Assembly (NCBI GenBank): GCA_018398575.1
Contig: JAGTXZ010000011.1
Location: forward strand, 248,001 to 312,000
Length of the DNA stretch: 64,000 nt
Source: Ampelomyces quisqualis
Taxonomy: Eukaryota; Ascomycota; Dothideomycetes; Pleosporales; Phaeosphaeriaceae
Direction: 5' to 3'
The notes beneath the pieces are model-generated. The model did not search any database, was not told the DNA's origin, and saw nothing but the letters and a program-made list of their open reading frames with translations. Positions 21,724-33,490 of this stretch are shown one piece after another (position 1 is the first letter of the stretch; each line of letters begins with the position of its first letter). The position numbers and the translations under genes were made by a program.

Positions 21724-24248
21724 ATGAGGTCCGTGGCGCGCCCACTGTGATGTCCATGGGAACTAACGCGAGCGCGCAGATTCGGCCAGCAGTTGAAGCA
21801 GTCCCTCAACAAGGAATGGGTCTTCTACTACATCGACTATGACAGCCTGAAGGATGCCCTCCGCGTGCACCACGTCTGGGACGAGACGTCGGAGAAGAGC
21901 TTCATTGAGCAGCTGGAGAAGGAGCTCGACAAGGTCTACACGTTCCAGCGCGTCAAGGCCGAGGAGATCATCCGCCGCATCGCCTCTTCGGAGAAGGAGG
22001 TTGGCGAGGCCGTCGGCCGCGCGCAGGAGCAGCCTGCGCTCGACGCCGTTGAGGACGACTTTGACCTGCTCGAGGAGGACCTGAGCGACATCATTGCCGA
22101 TGTGCACGACCTCGCCAAGTTCACGCAGCTGAACTACACGGGCTTCCAGAAGATCATCAAGAAGCACGACGTACGTATAGCTTGATGCGCCCGCGCCCTT
22201 GGCGCTGACCGACCACAGAAAAGCACCGGCTGGTCCCTCAAGCCCGTCTTCGCCGCCCGTCTCAAGAGCAAGCCCTTCTTCCAAGACAACTACGACTCGT
22301 ATGTCGTCAAGCTATCGAGACTCTACGACATCGTCCGCACGCGCGGCAACCCCATCAAGGGCGATTCGTCGGCTGGAGGCAAGCAGCAGAATTTTGTGCG
22401 CCAGACCACCAAATACTGGGTGCATCCGGACAACATCGTCGAGCTGAAGCTCATTGTCCTGAAGCATCTCCCTGTGCTGGTCTTCAACCCTAACAAGGAG
22501 TTCAACGAAGAAGATGCCGCCATTACCTCCATCTACTTTGACAACACAGACACGTGGGAGCTATACGAGGGTCGTCTCAAGAAGACGGAAGGCGCGGAAG
22601 CGATTCGTCTGCGGTGGTATGGCGGCATGTCCAGCGACACTATTTTCATCGAACGGAAGACGCATCGCGAAGACTGGACGGGCGAGGAGTCGGTCAAGGC
22701 ACGTTTCAAGCTTAAGGAAAAGAACGTCACGTCCTTCCTCCGCGGAGAGTTGCAGCCCGAAAAGATCTTTGAGAAGGAGCGCAAGGAGCAGAAAAGATCT
22801 GAGAAGGATATTGCATCCGACGAACAGCTCGCTCGAGAGATTCAGTACCGCATCTTGACCCGTAAGCTGGAGCCAGTGACGCGTTCCTTCTATCACCGTA
22901 CCGCTTTCCAGCTCCCTGGCGACGCCCGCGTCCGCATTTCGCTCGACACCGAGCTCACCATGACACGCGAAGACAATCTCGACGGCAAGAAACGGGCCGG
23001 CGACAACTGGCGTCGGACGGACATTGGCGTGGACTGGCCCTTCAAGCAGCTTCCTCCAGAGGACAAGGAATTGTTCCCGTATGCCGTCCTCGAGGTCAAA
23101 TTGCAGACTCAGGCCGGGCAGGAGCCGCCCCAATGGATCCGACATCTCACATCCTCCCATCTCGTTGAGGCGGTGCCCAAGTTCTCCAAATACATTCATG
23201 GCACAGCAACACTTAACCCGAAGAGAATCAACCTCATCCCATACTGGTACCCGCAGATGGCCGTCGACATCAGAAAACCTGTCAGTCACAAGTTTGGGAT
23301 AGAACGGACCGGTGCAAGCAACGACATTAGCACGAGCGGCAATCTTGATGATGACAGTGAGGAAGAAGATGCCGTGGCAGGTCTTCCCGCAGCTAACGGC
23401 GCCGATGACGACCAGCGCCTCCGGGCATTGCGTGAGGCTAGAGACGCCATGGAGCAGAATGAGATGAACCGTCGACTCGATTACGGCACTCTGGCCAATG
23501 AGAGCGACCCTAATGCGCTCGACATCGAAGAGCGTGTAGCTGCTGGACGCAATCGCGATGACGACTACCCCATTTACGACTCTGACAGCGAAGACGATGA
23601 CGATTACGAGGTCGCGAAACGAGAAGGTGGTCTTCGGTTCGCGCGGCAGTGGGTAGAGCACACAGCTGCAACTGTGGGCTCCTCAATCATGACTGGCTTA
23701 ATTGCCATAATTCCCAAGCCTACACCGACCAATGTTGGTGACGGAGGTTTCCAGCTCGGTGTACCCACATGGAAACAAGCCGGAGAAGTCAAACGCTTCA
23801 AGGCTCCTAAGGGAAAGCGTGAGTTACCGACAAGGCCCCCAGATGCTCTTTTGGGCAACTGACTAACCTCTTCATAGGTATTCATGTCCCCGTGCGTGTC
23901 GAACCAAAAGTCCAACTGGCCACCGAACGTACATTCCTCTCCTGGCTTGAATTCTCCATCCTCATCGGCTCCATTGCCGCCACCCTGCTCAATTTCGGCG
24001 ACAGCCTATCATTTGCTGCCGCCTGGGCTTTTACCATCATCGCATGCATCGCGCTCCTATACAGCGCGGCACTGTATCTCTGGCGCGTACGCAAAATAAG
24101 GGAAAGGAGAGCTGTTGTGTATCACGATAAGTGGGGCCCGACACTACTCTGTTTGGGACTGTTCTTGGCTGTGGCTGTGAGTTTTGGGTATACATTGGGC
24201 AAAGGCGGGTTGGATGGAGGGTTGAAAGAGGATTTGAAGGGGAATTGA
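21724..24248 (+). CDS. VTC4: VTC4-type polyphosphate polymerase subunit (SPX-VTC-transmembrane)
   Basis: Four exons: 21724-21728, 21780-22170, 22219-23818 and 23878-24248, with introns of 51, 48 and 59 nt. The protein is 788 aa. The first coding exon is only five bases (ATGAG); splicing yields MRFGQQLKQSLNKEWVFYYI, the standard SPX start. The SPX domain (residues 1 to about 135) senses inositol pyrophosphates. The VTC polymerase tunnel follows: TKYWVHPDNIVELKL, AIRLRWYGG (two Arg), IFIERKTHREDWTGE, AVLEVKLQT (metal-binding Glu) and KFSKYIHG. Keeping these residues fits catalytic Vtc4 rather than Vtc2/3. Acidic linkers precede a C-terminal bundle of three membrane helices (about residues 680-780). 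The complex makes polyphosphate from ATP and moves it into the vacuole. Other VTC subunits are not in this window. Confidence 0.93.
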
Positions 24249-25637
24249 GGACTGCGGATAATAGGAATGGTGGTGCGGTGTAGTGAGTTGTACGATCAGC
24301 AAATGAAGAATGTTGGACTAGTGTTTTTCTAGTTTATCGGTGTACATCGGAGCATAAGTAATGCTTGTAGATGTGTTGGCCCTGAAGGGCCATTTCGGTC
24401 AGATACACATCAGATCAACATTAGCGCGACGAAGTAGAAGCGTTTTCATCATGCTTGGGTTGCCTTGAGCAGCAGACCATCCCATGGCTCTAAAGCCACC
24501 AGGTGCCGCACAATTATTCAAACAAAGAGATGCCATGCTGGATATCTACACCATCTCTCCACATCTATCGCTCTGCGGCCTCAAGCTCTACCGCGCTCAT
24601 CCCATGAGCCCGAGAACATCATTGGAAACTCGGCCTTTCGAATCACGCCAACCTTACTAGCGAGTCTGAGTATGTGAAGAAGCGCTGTGGAAGCCGTCTC
24701 GTGACCCGGAAAGGAAGTGCAGTGGTGTTGTCGTCGTAGTGTCTGAGTAGCTACATGCAAAGTCCAAGCAGTCGTATATGGTATCTGCCAGTGGCTGGAG
24801 AGCAGCTATGAGTGCGCTCTGGTCGACACTAGTCCAGTACACCGACTCGCTGCGCTTTAGCCAGCCCCGCAGCGCACAAAGAGCCGTGACTTGAGCAGGA
24901 GTTGTTGCCAAGCGACTACCTACTTTTGCGATGCTCGTGTTCCACTGCAGTTTCTCGCAGTGTCACCCATCTTCAACGTCAGGTTTCTTTGTACGGTTGC
25001 TGGTAGAGCACATGTATGCAGCTTCGTTATGATGTTGCGTTTCTGCACTTTCTGGGGACTGGAGCGAAACTTGACGTCGACGCTTCGGCGCACGAGCTTC
25101 CTTGAAACCTGTGATATCTGCTCCAATGACCTCGGTCGATGAGGCCATCGGATCCATGGTCTCTGCGTTGCTGCAATGCCTCAATGTCAATGTTTTTTCA
25201 AATTTTAGGCGGGATCGGGGTTATGCGTGTTCACTCGTAGTAGAAGTTCTTCTTGAAATCCTTGGCCTGAGTCCCTGGGATCTGTTGCGGGACGTGAGAC
25301 GCACGAGAAGAGGCGTGTGACACCCCCTGTAGTGCAGATGTAGACTAATAAAGGTATCATATGGTCACAGATGTTTCGTCCAAAATCGCAAAGCACTGTG
25401 AGAAACAAAGGCTTTGATGACTGCGAGTCATTGCATGGAAGCGTAGCGGGGGATGATTGCAGAAAGGACGTCACGAATACATACCGAAGATGGTCTACCT
25501 TCCTGTGAGCCCTAGAGAGTGTCGTAGGCTAAAGCGCTTGTTTTTGTGGTTAAACTACAAACTTCTCTACTCCCCATCTTACTCCGCTTCCAGTCCGACA
25601 CAAGGAAATAATTACAGAACGAGCTCGGTCACGTCGC
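24249..25637. other. Intergenic region, no confident gene
   Basis: 1.39 kb between convergent 3' ends. On the minus strand two adjacent frames (25157-24963, and 24911-24657 opening with TTG) look mildly protein-like, the first with a basic PKRRRQ patch. I could not find a splice joining them in phase, so no gene is called. Confidence 0.45.
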
Positions 25638-27303
25638 TTACAAGACGATAGCGCGCTTGGCTATCTGTTCCTCAGCAACGGCCTTGCGGCGCTCAATCAT
25701 GCCGCCGCGCTTGGTATATCCGGTGCTGGTCTTTCCATACTCAACATTCGAGCTATATCCGCCGGAGGGGTCGGCGGGGTAAGCAGGGTAAGCAGGAGTA
25801 GGAGTTGGGTTGCTGTTGCCTCCGTAGCCGTTGTTACTGTCGTTTTCATAGACAGGCTTGGAAGAAGTAGCAGGCGTAGGAGTGGGCCTGTAGTTGTCGT
25901 CATAGTAGACAGGCTTGCTCGGGGTGGGGGTAGGGGTGTTCTTCTTGTCGTCATCGCAAGGAGTGCTGGAGGGCTTGGATGGAACAGAAGTAGACGGCTT
26001 GCTGTTGTCGCTATACCCTCCGTTGCCATAGGCAGGGGGCGTGGGGGTTGGGTAGCTGTTGAGAGGCGGTATGGACTTATCTCCGTAGCCGTAGCCACCA
26101 TACACAGGCTTTGATGAAGCAGGAGTAGGGGTGGACTTGGCGCCGTAGCCGTTGTCGCCGTACACGGGCTTCGAGCTGGTGCATGGGGTGGTGGTAGGCT
26201 TGTTAGCGTATCTGTTGCCATAGGAGGTGGTGTTGGACTTGATGGGGTAGCTTGGGTATGATGGGTAGTCATTCTCGGGCTTCTTTGGTGTGGGGCTGGC
26301 CTTGTAGCCGTAGTCGTTGTAGGTAGGTGTTTTGCTTGCATAGTTCTCATTCTTTGAGGGAGTCTTTGAGGGAGTCTGCTTTGGCAAGTCGTAGGTGCAG
26401 GTGTATGGCTGGTTGGACTTGGTGATGGTGATCACCTTGGCATCGTAGTGGTAGATGCCATACTCAGGAGCCTTGGCGGTAGGGGTGGACGAGTATACAG
26501 TCACGACTTTTGCGGGGACAGTGTATACGCCTGGCTTCTCGTAGACCTTGACCTCGTCCTGGGGCTTGCCGTAGTTGAGGGTCTTCTTCACCTCAGTCCA
26601 CTTTCCACCTTTGTACTCCTTGACTACAATGGGCTGAGAGTTGTCGCACTTCTGGCAAAGACCAGAGCCGCTGTATCCGACAAGAGCGTTCTTGCCCATG
26701 TTCTACTTCAAGTTAGCCAGGGTGTAATTTGTGGGAGTTAAGTTTACTAACCTGGTACTCGACAACGTGGACCTTCTCGTAGAGCTCGTACCAGTTGCCG
26801 GTGGCATTCTTGTTGACCGACGTAGTGGAGACAGCACCGTAACCACCAATGGTGGATGTGGCATAGTGAGTGATTGTCTTCTTCTCGTGGTAAACGGTGA
26901 CGTAGTCCTGGACCTTGGTGACGGTAACAACCTTCTTGTTGTAGTCGGTGATGGTAGTGGACACGTACTTGTCGTCCTCCCATTTGTCACAGCTCTTGCC
27001 ATCGTAGCCCTTGGCAACGCAGGTTGGGTAGGACTGGTGCTGAGTGGTGACGGTGACCGGGGGCTTTCCGTATCCTGGAACAACCGTGGTGTAGCCATCC
27101 TTGCCGACCGAGGTGCTGCAAGGCGTAGCCTTGGAGGCAGGAGGGTTCGACGCCTTGGAAGTCACGGACTGGTATCCGTAACCACTGTAGCTAGGCGCAG
27201 AAGAAGAGATCTTGGCCGGTGCGGAGCTCGACTGCTGGGAGCCATATCCACCGTAGCCATCGTAGGCGGCTGCAGTTGCAGCGAAGAGGAGAGCGTACTT
27301 CAT
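25638..27303 (-). CDS. Secreted Tyr/Pro/Thr/Ser-rich repeat protein, wall- or matrix-like
   Basis: Two exons, 27303-26752 and 26702-25638, with a 49-nt intron. The protein is 538 aa. The start MKYALLFAATAAAYDGYGGY is a signal peptide running into a Gly/Tyr-rich segment. Residues about 60-290 contain periodic TVTT/VVTVTK-type beta-strand-like stretches with several cysteines. The C-terminal half is low-complexity, built on SKPVY (four copies), TPTP and YGGYGYG motifs. The tail has Kex2-like dibasic sites (YTKRGG, ERRKAV, AKRAIV). No GPI-anchor signal is evident. No enzyme domain is recognised. A cell-wall, adhesin-like or matrix role is inferred from composition only. Such tyrosine-rich secreted proteins could be cross-linked. 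Confidence 0.85.
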
Positions 27304-28676
27304 ATTGTCGAAGTGGTAAATTAAGTATTAATTAAGGATAGCGTTGATAACGATTGACTATGGTAAGCTGGGAAAAACGAGTGTGGTCGTCACTGCGAGA
27401 GTGCGATAAAGTTGATGGTCCGGTCGAAGGAATGACTGAGGATGAAGACTTCAGATTGGACAAACCGAACCATATATGTGTATGCGAAATGAGGTCTATG
27501 CCCCTGAGTACGGCGGTTCTGGCACTCGCTTGTCGCCATTCCATCTTGGTGTAAGTCATGTCCCGCCGATAGTTCAGTAGCTCACTATTCGATGGAGAGT
27601 TCACTAAAAGCACATAAGGAGAAGTATAAGTTTGGCGTCATACTATCCCGCACATTGATAGATCCGTGCGTGAGCCTCGTATAACAGTTGTAGTACATTC
27701 GACACAGGCGCCGCCGCGACTCAAGGAGTCTCTGTGAACAATCGTCTGTTGTGCGAGGCCATCATCAAGCAGACGTTCAGTCCGAGTTTTACTGAGAAGC
27801 TATCTCGAGAAACTTGACGTCTTTTGCGATTACTGTGTTCTCAAAAAAATGAAGTGTGCAATACGAGGGAGAACCCTAATTGGGACATAGTACGGAGTAC
27901 TATGCGCGCGAGCAGTACGTTCCAGTTCTAGGCCTTGAGATTTCTCCGCGCACAGCCGTCGATAGCGCCAACCTCAGGAGAGATGCACTTTCAGGAACGC
28001 GCGTTCAGCCGCACCTCTCACCTCAGCTAGCCTTGGGCGAGTGCACAATTGGAAGACCATGGCCCGGCTTTCGAATCGTCCGAGGGCAACCTCAGCTGGG
28101 CTTTGATAGTCTTAGATACGCATATTCGTTCCCAAGTCGATGCCCTGCCGTAATTACATGTAGTGATGGCTTCGTGTGTCAGTTGGTTTTGCATATTGCT
28201 TTTCCGTGCTCGCATTGGGTGCGGGTCCGCATCGACTGGTATTGAACAATCCACAATAACGTGTGTTGTGCCTTCTTGCTTTTCGCCAAAACCACAGATG
28301 TGCTTGAGAATTACCCCTGCGCCACAAGTCCACATCTCCCCACAATGCCCGTTGAGCCATGCCGATCCAGGAATCAGATGTGCTAGTGCTACGCGAATCA
28401 AGAAGCGGTGCCCCTGCAGTAAAGCGCCGCTGCGATCATCATCGATTCCGTCCGCGACTCTGCGAGGGTTAGCCCTTCCGTTCACCATCAATGTGTTCTG
28501 TGGGTGCTCAGTAGTTACGACACGCACAATTGGCACAATCTCGCGACAAAGAAAGGGCGAAATTCCTGTCTCTGATTACACGGCTTGCATGTCAGTAAAA
28601 CATTGTTGAACGCCTCGACTGGCTTCCATGGCGCGTGTGCCAGTTCACAACAATCATATTTCTACTAGTTCTACTT
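27304..28676. other. Intergenic region, no confident gene
   Basis: 1.37 kb. A 150-codon frame on the minus strand (28536-28027) has a protein-like look but no ATG before residue 17 and no recognised domain. It could be a decayed gene. The side next to 27304 carries the promoter of the secreted repeat protein. Confidence 0.4.
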
Positions 28677-31186
28677 CTACTTCTCAAAGCTGCTCTTTTC
28701 TGGTAGCAATCCTTCAAACAACCTGCTCATTGCTTTTCTCAACGCTTCAAGTTCTTGCTCGTCTTGGTTGAAATCGTCATTCAGGCACAGTTGACCAATC
28801 TTCTTGTTGTGCTTGATGTATGGCTTGATGAGCACATGTTCCACCTGTTCCGCATCTGTAATCATAAAGAATGACGCATCAGGCTGCACAATGGTGTACT
28901 GGTACTTCATCAGCGCCTTGACCACGATCGCTCTTTGCTGTGGCTTTTTGGTCGGATGCGGTAACAGAGTTCCCAGTCCCGCACGGCGCCTGTTGAGAAC
29001 AAGCTTGAGCATACAGTCGCCGCACCGAGGTGCTTCACGCGTGACTCGGTGGAAGATGGCGGCTGATGAAAACATTGGACTGCGTGTACGTGAGTCGGAT
29101 ACTGCGAAAGAGAACCCCGGTGCAAGACAGTCCTCGGTGTCGAAAGCATCACAATTGAGCTCTTTGATATAATATGGGCCATCGAGGCTTGTCCATATTA
29201 TATCCGTGTTGACTTTGGGACGTTCAAGGCCTGCTTGCTCCAAGTTATCTCCCAGGCGATAGTACATGCGATGGCGAAAGATATCTGGAGATTCATTGCT
29301 CATGCCCTCTGAGATGTCGCGTAATATCTTTTGCCGCTCTGACCACGACAAGTATCCGTCGTCGTTGGTGTCGGACCGCAGCATTATATAACTCCAGAGA
29401 AGGGCTTCGCGATGGCGTTCCATGGTGTAGTGGAAGACCAAGTACCATGAATAGAGCTGGAAACCGGTCTCACCGCGAAACCGCTGTGTCGCACTCAGCA
29501 GAGCGGGACGTGGGAAGCTGGTGATGGCTTCTCGTGTGATGCTACGCGAAATAGAGTGACCGAAATGCACTTGGCCTTTACGCTTTCGCGCACCGAAACG
29601 CCGATTCAGCAGCCACGATGTGTAGATGAGAAATGGCTTTTCACCGAATCGCTCGGCGTCCTTCGATGTCGGGGGTTGGAGCGTATTGTATGCATTTTCC
29701 TTGAAGCCAAGTGTTGGGCCGAAGAGGGGCGAGTATAAGTCGGAAGCGGCATGTGGTTTGCCCAATATCATATCGTCGGAAAGAGCAAAGAGCTGTAATT
29801 GGACATCAGGACAACTTCGAAAAGATCAGTTCTCTTCACACATACCCTGTCGGTTTCGGACTTTGTGTTGTACAGCTGGTTCTCGATAGTAAGCGAATCA
29901 AATGACGGCAGGCACTTCCTCTCCTCGGGGCCAAAGAACTGCTCCTGTGAAAGAACTTGGACCGGGAATTTTCTCGTGTCGTCGCTCAGCCAATCAGGCC
30001 GCTGCTTTCCCATCCTAACGACTTGTGTTCCATTCTGCGACCGTTCCTCGAAAGCATTCACAAGGATCTGCACGCGATTGGCGAAAGTACCGGCATACTT
30101 TTCGATGCTGCGCATTGAGTAGCGTAGCTCGTTCCACTCGCGGTAGCGATTCGACCCATGAGAAGCAATCCAGACCCCTTGCTCATCATTGAGTGTTGAC
30201 TCGGTCTCATAAGGACGCATTGTTGCAACAAGTTTCGATTGCGAACCATTGACCCCTGGTACCAGATCAGTATCCCATGCACCATGCTTCAGACCTCGCT
30301 TACAATTGTAAAGAAAATCAATCTTTGGCTCTGCAAGCTTTGGACCAGCATAGCGAGCCTTCGACACCCACAAGTCTTCCCAACCCATGAGTTCCGTGTC
30401 CGCTACAGCATCCTCGAAAGGAACGAATACCATGTCAGGAAGTGTGCTTGCCTTCTCTCTCACTTCGTTGCAGTCAGCACGAGATGGAAATCTGTAGTGC
30501 TCGGACCAGGCTGACATCTCTCGGAGCACTTGGATGGGCGACTGCAGCTGATCTTCATCTTGCACCGTCACCCCCAAGCCTTCCTGCTTTCCATCGGAGT
30601 CAGGCTTGGAATTTCTTGCAATGTCTTCCGTTTCGTGGGACTCCCAGCTGTGCTTGCGATTCAAGTGTTCAGAAGTAGATGCGGGTGGATTCCTGTGGCT
30701 AGATGGCGGCCGCTCAATGGTATGGTCGAGTACCAGATCACCTTGCTCACTTTGAGTGGCCAACTCAACCATATCTTCGCTTCCACTTGAGCCGTCATGG
30801 AAGTCTTCGACCCTAGCCTGACCATATCTTCCAGATTTGTGGGATCGTGAACTTGGTTCGGAAGGAGGGGCTTCCAACGCGGGTCCCGAACCGGCATTGT
30901 CACTTGACAAGGACAAGTGAATGTTATCATCCTCCTTTCTAATCGCATTTTCAATCAGGCTTAATTGGAGTTTTTGGACAGTAGCGCTCTGGATCTGGTC
31001 CTCCTTCAGTCGCGGTGGGAACACTTCTTGTCGACGGTGTACCAGCTCGTTGGACCCCGTAGGCCATACGGAGAGGGACCCATGCAATTGACAGACTGCG
31101 AACGCGACGACCACGATGAGAGGGAGATAAAGTCGGCGAATTGAACGTCGCGGCCGATAGATGGGGGATGGTGGTCTTGGGAACAT
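28677..31186 (-). CDS. Stealth-family phosphotransferase (XPT1/GNPTAB-like) with EF-hand
   Basis: Three exons: 31186-30304, 30255-29846 and 29792-28677, with introns of 48 and 53 nt. The protein is 802 aa from ATG 31186; the open frame to 31258 uses TTG. A type II membrane anchor lies near residues 15-36 (RRLYLPLIVVVAFAVCQLHG). A Ser-rich stem follows. Splicing creates Stealth CR1 IDFLYNWVNGS (W295 formed across the junction). CR2 includes NELRYSMRSIEKYAG, CLPSFDSLTIENQL and, across the second junction, LFALSDDMILGKP. CR3 is near GQVHFGHSISRSI. An EF-hand loop, SDTNDDGYLSWSE, is present, as in animal GNPTAB. Known members transfer sugar-1-phosphate, for example fungal Xpt1 xylosyl-phosphate onto mannose, in the Golgi. 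The donor sugar here cannot be told. Its promoter side faces the AT-rich island. Confidence 0.9.
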
Positions 31187-31883
31187 GGGAGCTGTGGTGT
31201 TCAGGATCGAAGTCTTGTGCGACTTGCGGAGTGATTCGCAGAGTCGAAGTGCTAACAATCGCCAGCTTTAGGATACACTGGTCCCGCATGTGACGGACTG
31301 ATCTGCCATAAAGAAACATAGGAAACTCGTGGGTAGTAAAATTACATCTGTATGGCTACTGATAGAGCTCCACGGATGTGTATGCATGTCAAAACTCGCT
31401 CCACACTTGATCCGAAGCCTGCACATCTCGAACACGTTGAGGCCGATTTTTTGCTTCGTGTAATTGCTTGTTTGGGTGTTGGATGTCTTACTGGACACAT
31501 TTAATGACTTGGTTGGTGAGCGCCAGACACGTCCCCCCAGGCTGAATCGAACATGTTTGGTGTAGGAAACCTACATGACCCGAATCTTATAGGCTAAGAA
31601 CAGTAGGAATGAGTGAAATTGACTTAGTGGAGGCTGGCATCAAGCTGATATCTCGAATGTGAGGTCCTGCGGAGGCAGGGCTGTGGCATTTGCGGCGCAG
31701 ACTGAGGCCTCTCCTGAGCCTTTCACCAGCATACGTAATGATCGAACTTCGCCATTGCGAGCCGAATATGTTAGCACCCGTAAGGTTTCACCGAGGGGCG
31801 AACTTGGAAGTTGCTCGGTGGATCGAGGACGCCACGACCCCTGCGTATGGGTCGTCAGTCACACTAGTGGCGCGACACACCAC
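31187..31883. promoter_or_regulatory. Promoter-side region of the Stealth gene, up to the island edge
   Basis: 697 bp upstream of the Stealth ATG. Composition is ordinary up to about 31,880, with no gradual RIP gradient visible to the eye. No gene was found. An ancestral shared intergenic region with the GT34 gene is inferred. Confidence 0.4.
31881..31883. other. Left 3-bp target-site duplication (CAC) of the 25-kb element
   Basis: CAC directly precedes the left terminus. The same triplet directly follows the right terminus at 56877-56879. Three-base duplications are the norm for CACTA elements, but three matching bases alone are weak evidence. Confidence 0.65.
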
Positions 31884-31918
31884 CACTGGGGTACAAATGC
31901 GGTGTTAAATACCCAGCG
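31884..31918 (+). repeat. Left terminal inverted repeat of the CACTA-type element
   Basis: Starts CACTGGGGTACAAATGCGGT and pairs with 56842-56876. The mismatches are at positions 4, 6, 15 and 32 of 35. A second GCGGTGTTAA lies just inside. Confidence 0.88.
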
Positions 31919-31939
31919 CGGTGTTAATATACACTATAG

Positions 31940-32020
31940 TATTGTGTAAATTTACTCCTTTACACCACACGTAGGGGATATTTACACAGCTCTAGTGTAT
32001 ATTACACTGTTGTAGTGTTT
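31940..32020. repeat. Left subterminal motifs
   Basis: Contains TGTGTAAATTTAC and, in the opposite direction, GATATTTACACAG. Both match the core of the right subterminal array (TGTGTAAATAT). CACTA transposases bind such subterminal motifs. Here only the sequence resemblance is seen. Confidence 0.55.
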
Positions 32021-33202
32021 TTTTGCCTGTTTAATCTTATAGTATATTATCTTATGTTTTATTAAAATATATATAAACTATATATTACGCAAAATTAATA
32101 AAAATTCTGCTATTATATGCTCTAAGCAGTACATTATTTAAGCTAAGCAAATAGTACTTGCTAATGCTGCTTACTACATAAGACGTAAGTAAATGTTAAC
32201 GTAGTTAAGCACAAAATCTTAAAAGCTATTAGGTTTTTAACTAGAAATATATTTAGAGTTAAGCTAATTAATCTTTCTTTAATCTTATTTAACCTATTAT
32301 TATAACCTGTAAGCAGTTCTTTATAATAGTATTTACTATAGCGCTCTAAGCTTTTAGCAGATTAGAGATATAAAGGTAAAGTTAATTGTTTATTTAAACT
32401 AACACTTATTACCTTTATAGCTATCTAAAACTAATTCTTTATAATAGCTAATATTCTTATTAATAACTGTAGCAGTTACTTATTAGTTAAACTACGTTAA
32501 TAGGCTTTGCTAAGTACCTGCTGCTTATTACTAAAACTTTTAAAAGTTTGTGTTTAAGACAGTGTTAGTAAATATACTATAACTAGGTAGCCTTAGTTAG
32601 AAGTAGTAGACGTAGTAGGCGTTGTAGCCTGCTAAGTCTTTAGTAATCTTAACAACTGCTGCCTTCTGTTAGGCAGAAGAGACTAGAAATAAGATCTAAA
32701 TATATGCCTAAAAATACTATTAAATTAAGATTAGTTAACAAAGTTATAAGTACTTATAGCCTATTAAAAGTTATTACGTGTGTAAGCTTAAGGCGCTACG
32801 TAACTTTATAGCTGTATAGGTTTAAATTCTCTTTACGTCTTTTATAGTATAGTAGCTTAAGTTTTATAATTAGCTCTATACTCTTATAGCTATTACGTAG
32901 ACAGTTACTCTTAGAGAGCTTAAGACGCTGCGTAATTTTGTAGCTATATATAATTAAAGCACTCTTATTAGTTAAGTATTAGATCTTTATTAGGACTTAT
33001 ATACTGTTTATACTAGAGTTTTTATTACCTAGCTACTTTTTAACTATAAGAACTTTCTTTAATCTATTACATTTAATAAAAGTAGTTGTTGTAAATATTA
33101 TGCTAATAGCTACTAGAATAAAATATAGTACTTTGTTACTCTTCTTTGCCTAATAGAGTCTACTTTAGTTTCTATAAGCTATTAAATTCTAGTGTATATA
33201 AA

Positions 33203-33490
33203 CAACCTAGATAAAAGCAGTTATATAAGAGGTTAAGGAAAAGTATATAGTAGGCAGGCACTAGTTAAGATAGAAATTACTAGCTTATATAAGAACTTTC
33301 TTTAATTCTTTACACTTTATAAAGGTATAATCTAGATAAAAGTAGTTGTATAAAAGGTTAAGGAAAAGTATATAGTAAGTAGAGAAAAGTAGTTATATAA
33401 GAGGTTAAAGAAAAGTATATAGTAGGCAGGTACTAGGTAAGATAGAAATTACTTGCCTACGTAAGAACTTTCTTTAATTCTTTGTACCTA
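33203..33490. repeat. Imperfect ~100-bp direct repeats
   Basis: Blocks at 33,203 and 33,386 share AGTTATATAAGAGGTTAA, then AAAGTATATAGTAGGCAGG and AAGAACTTTCTTTAATTCTT. A shorter partial copy lies at 33,337. Part of the block (AAGAACTTTCTTTAAT) also occurs near 33,047. Confidence 0.7.

Noticed and set aside
22561..23661. 366-codon minus-strand ORF
   Set aside because: Antisense shadow of the VTC4 polymerase domain.
24657..25157. Possible two-exon minus-strand gene
   Set aside because: The two frames look mildly protein-like, but the only reasonable donor (GG|GTGACA) and acceptors do not join them in phase without a stop, and the second frame starts with TTG.
28027..28536. Minus-strand ORF with protein-like Cys/His content
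   Set aside because: Opens with GTG, no recognised domain, and no convincing upstream exon; might be a relic.
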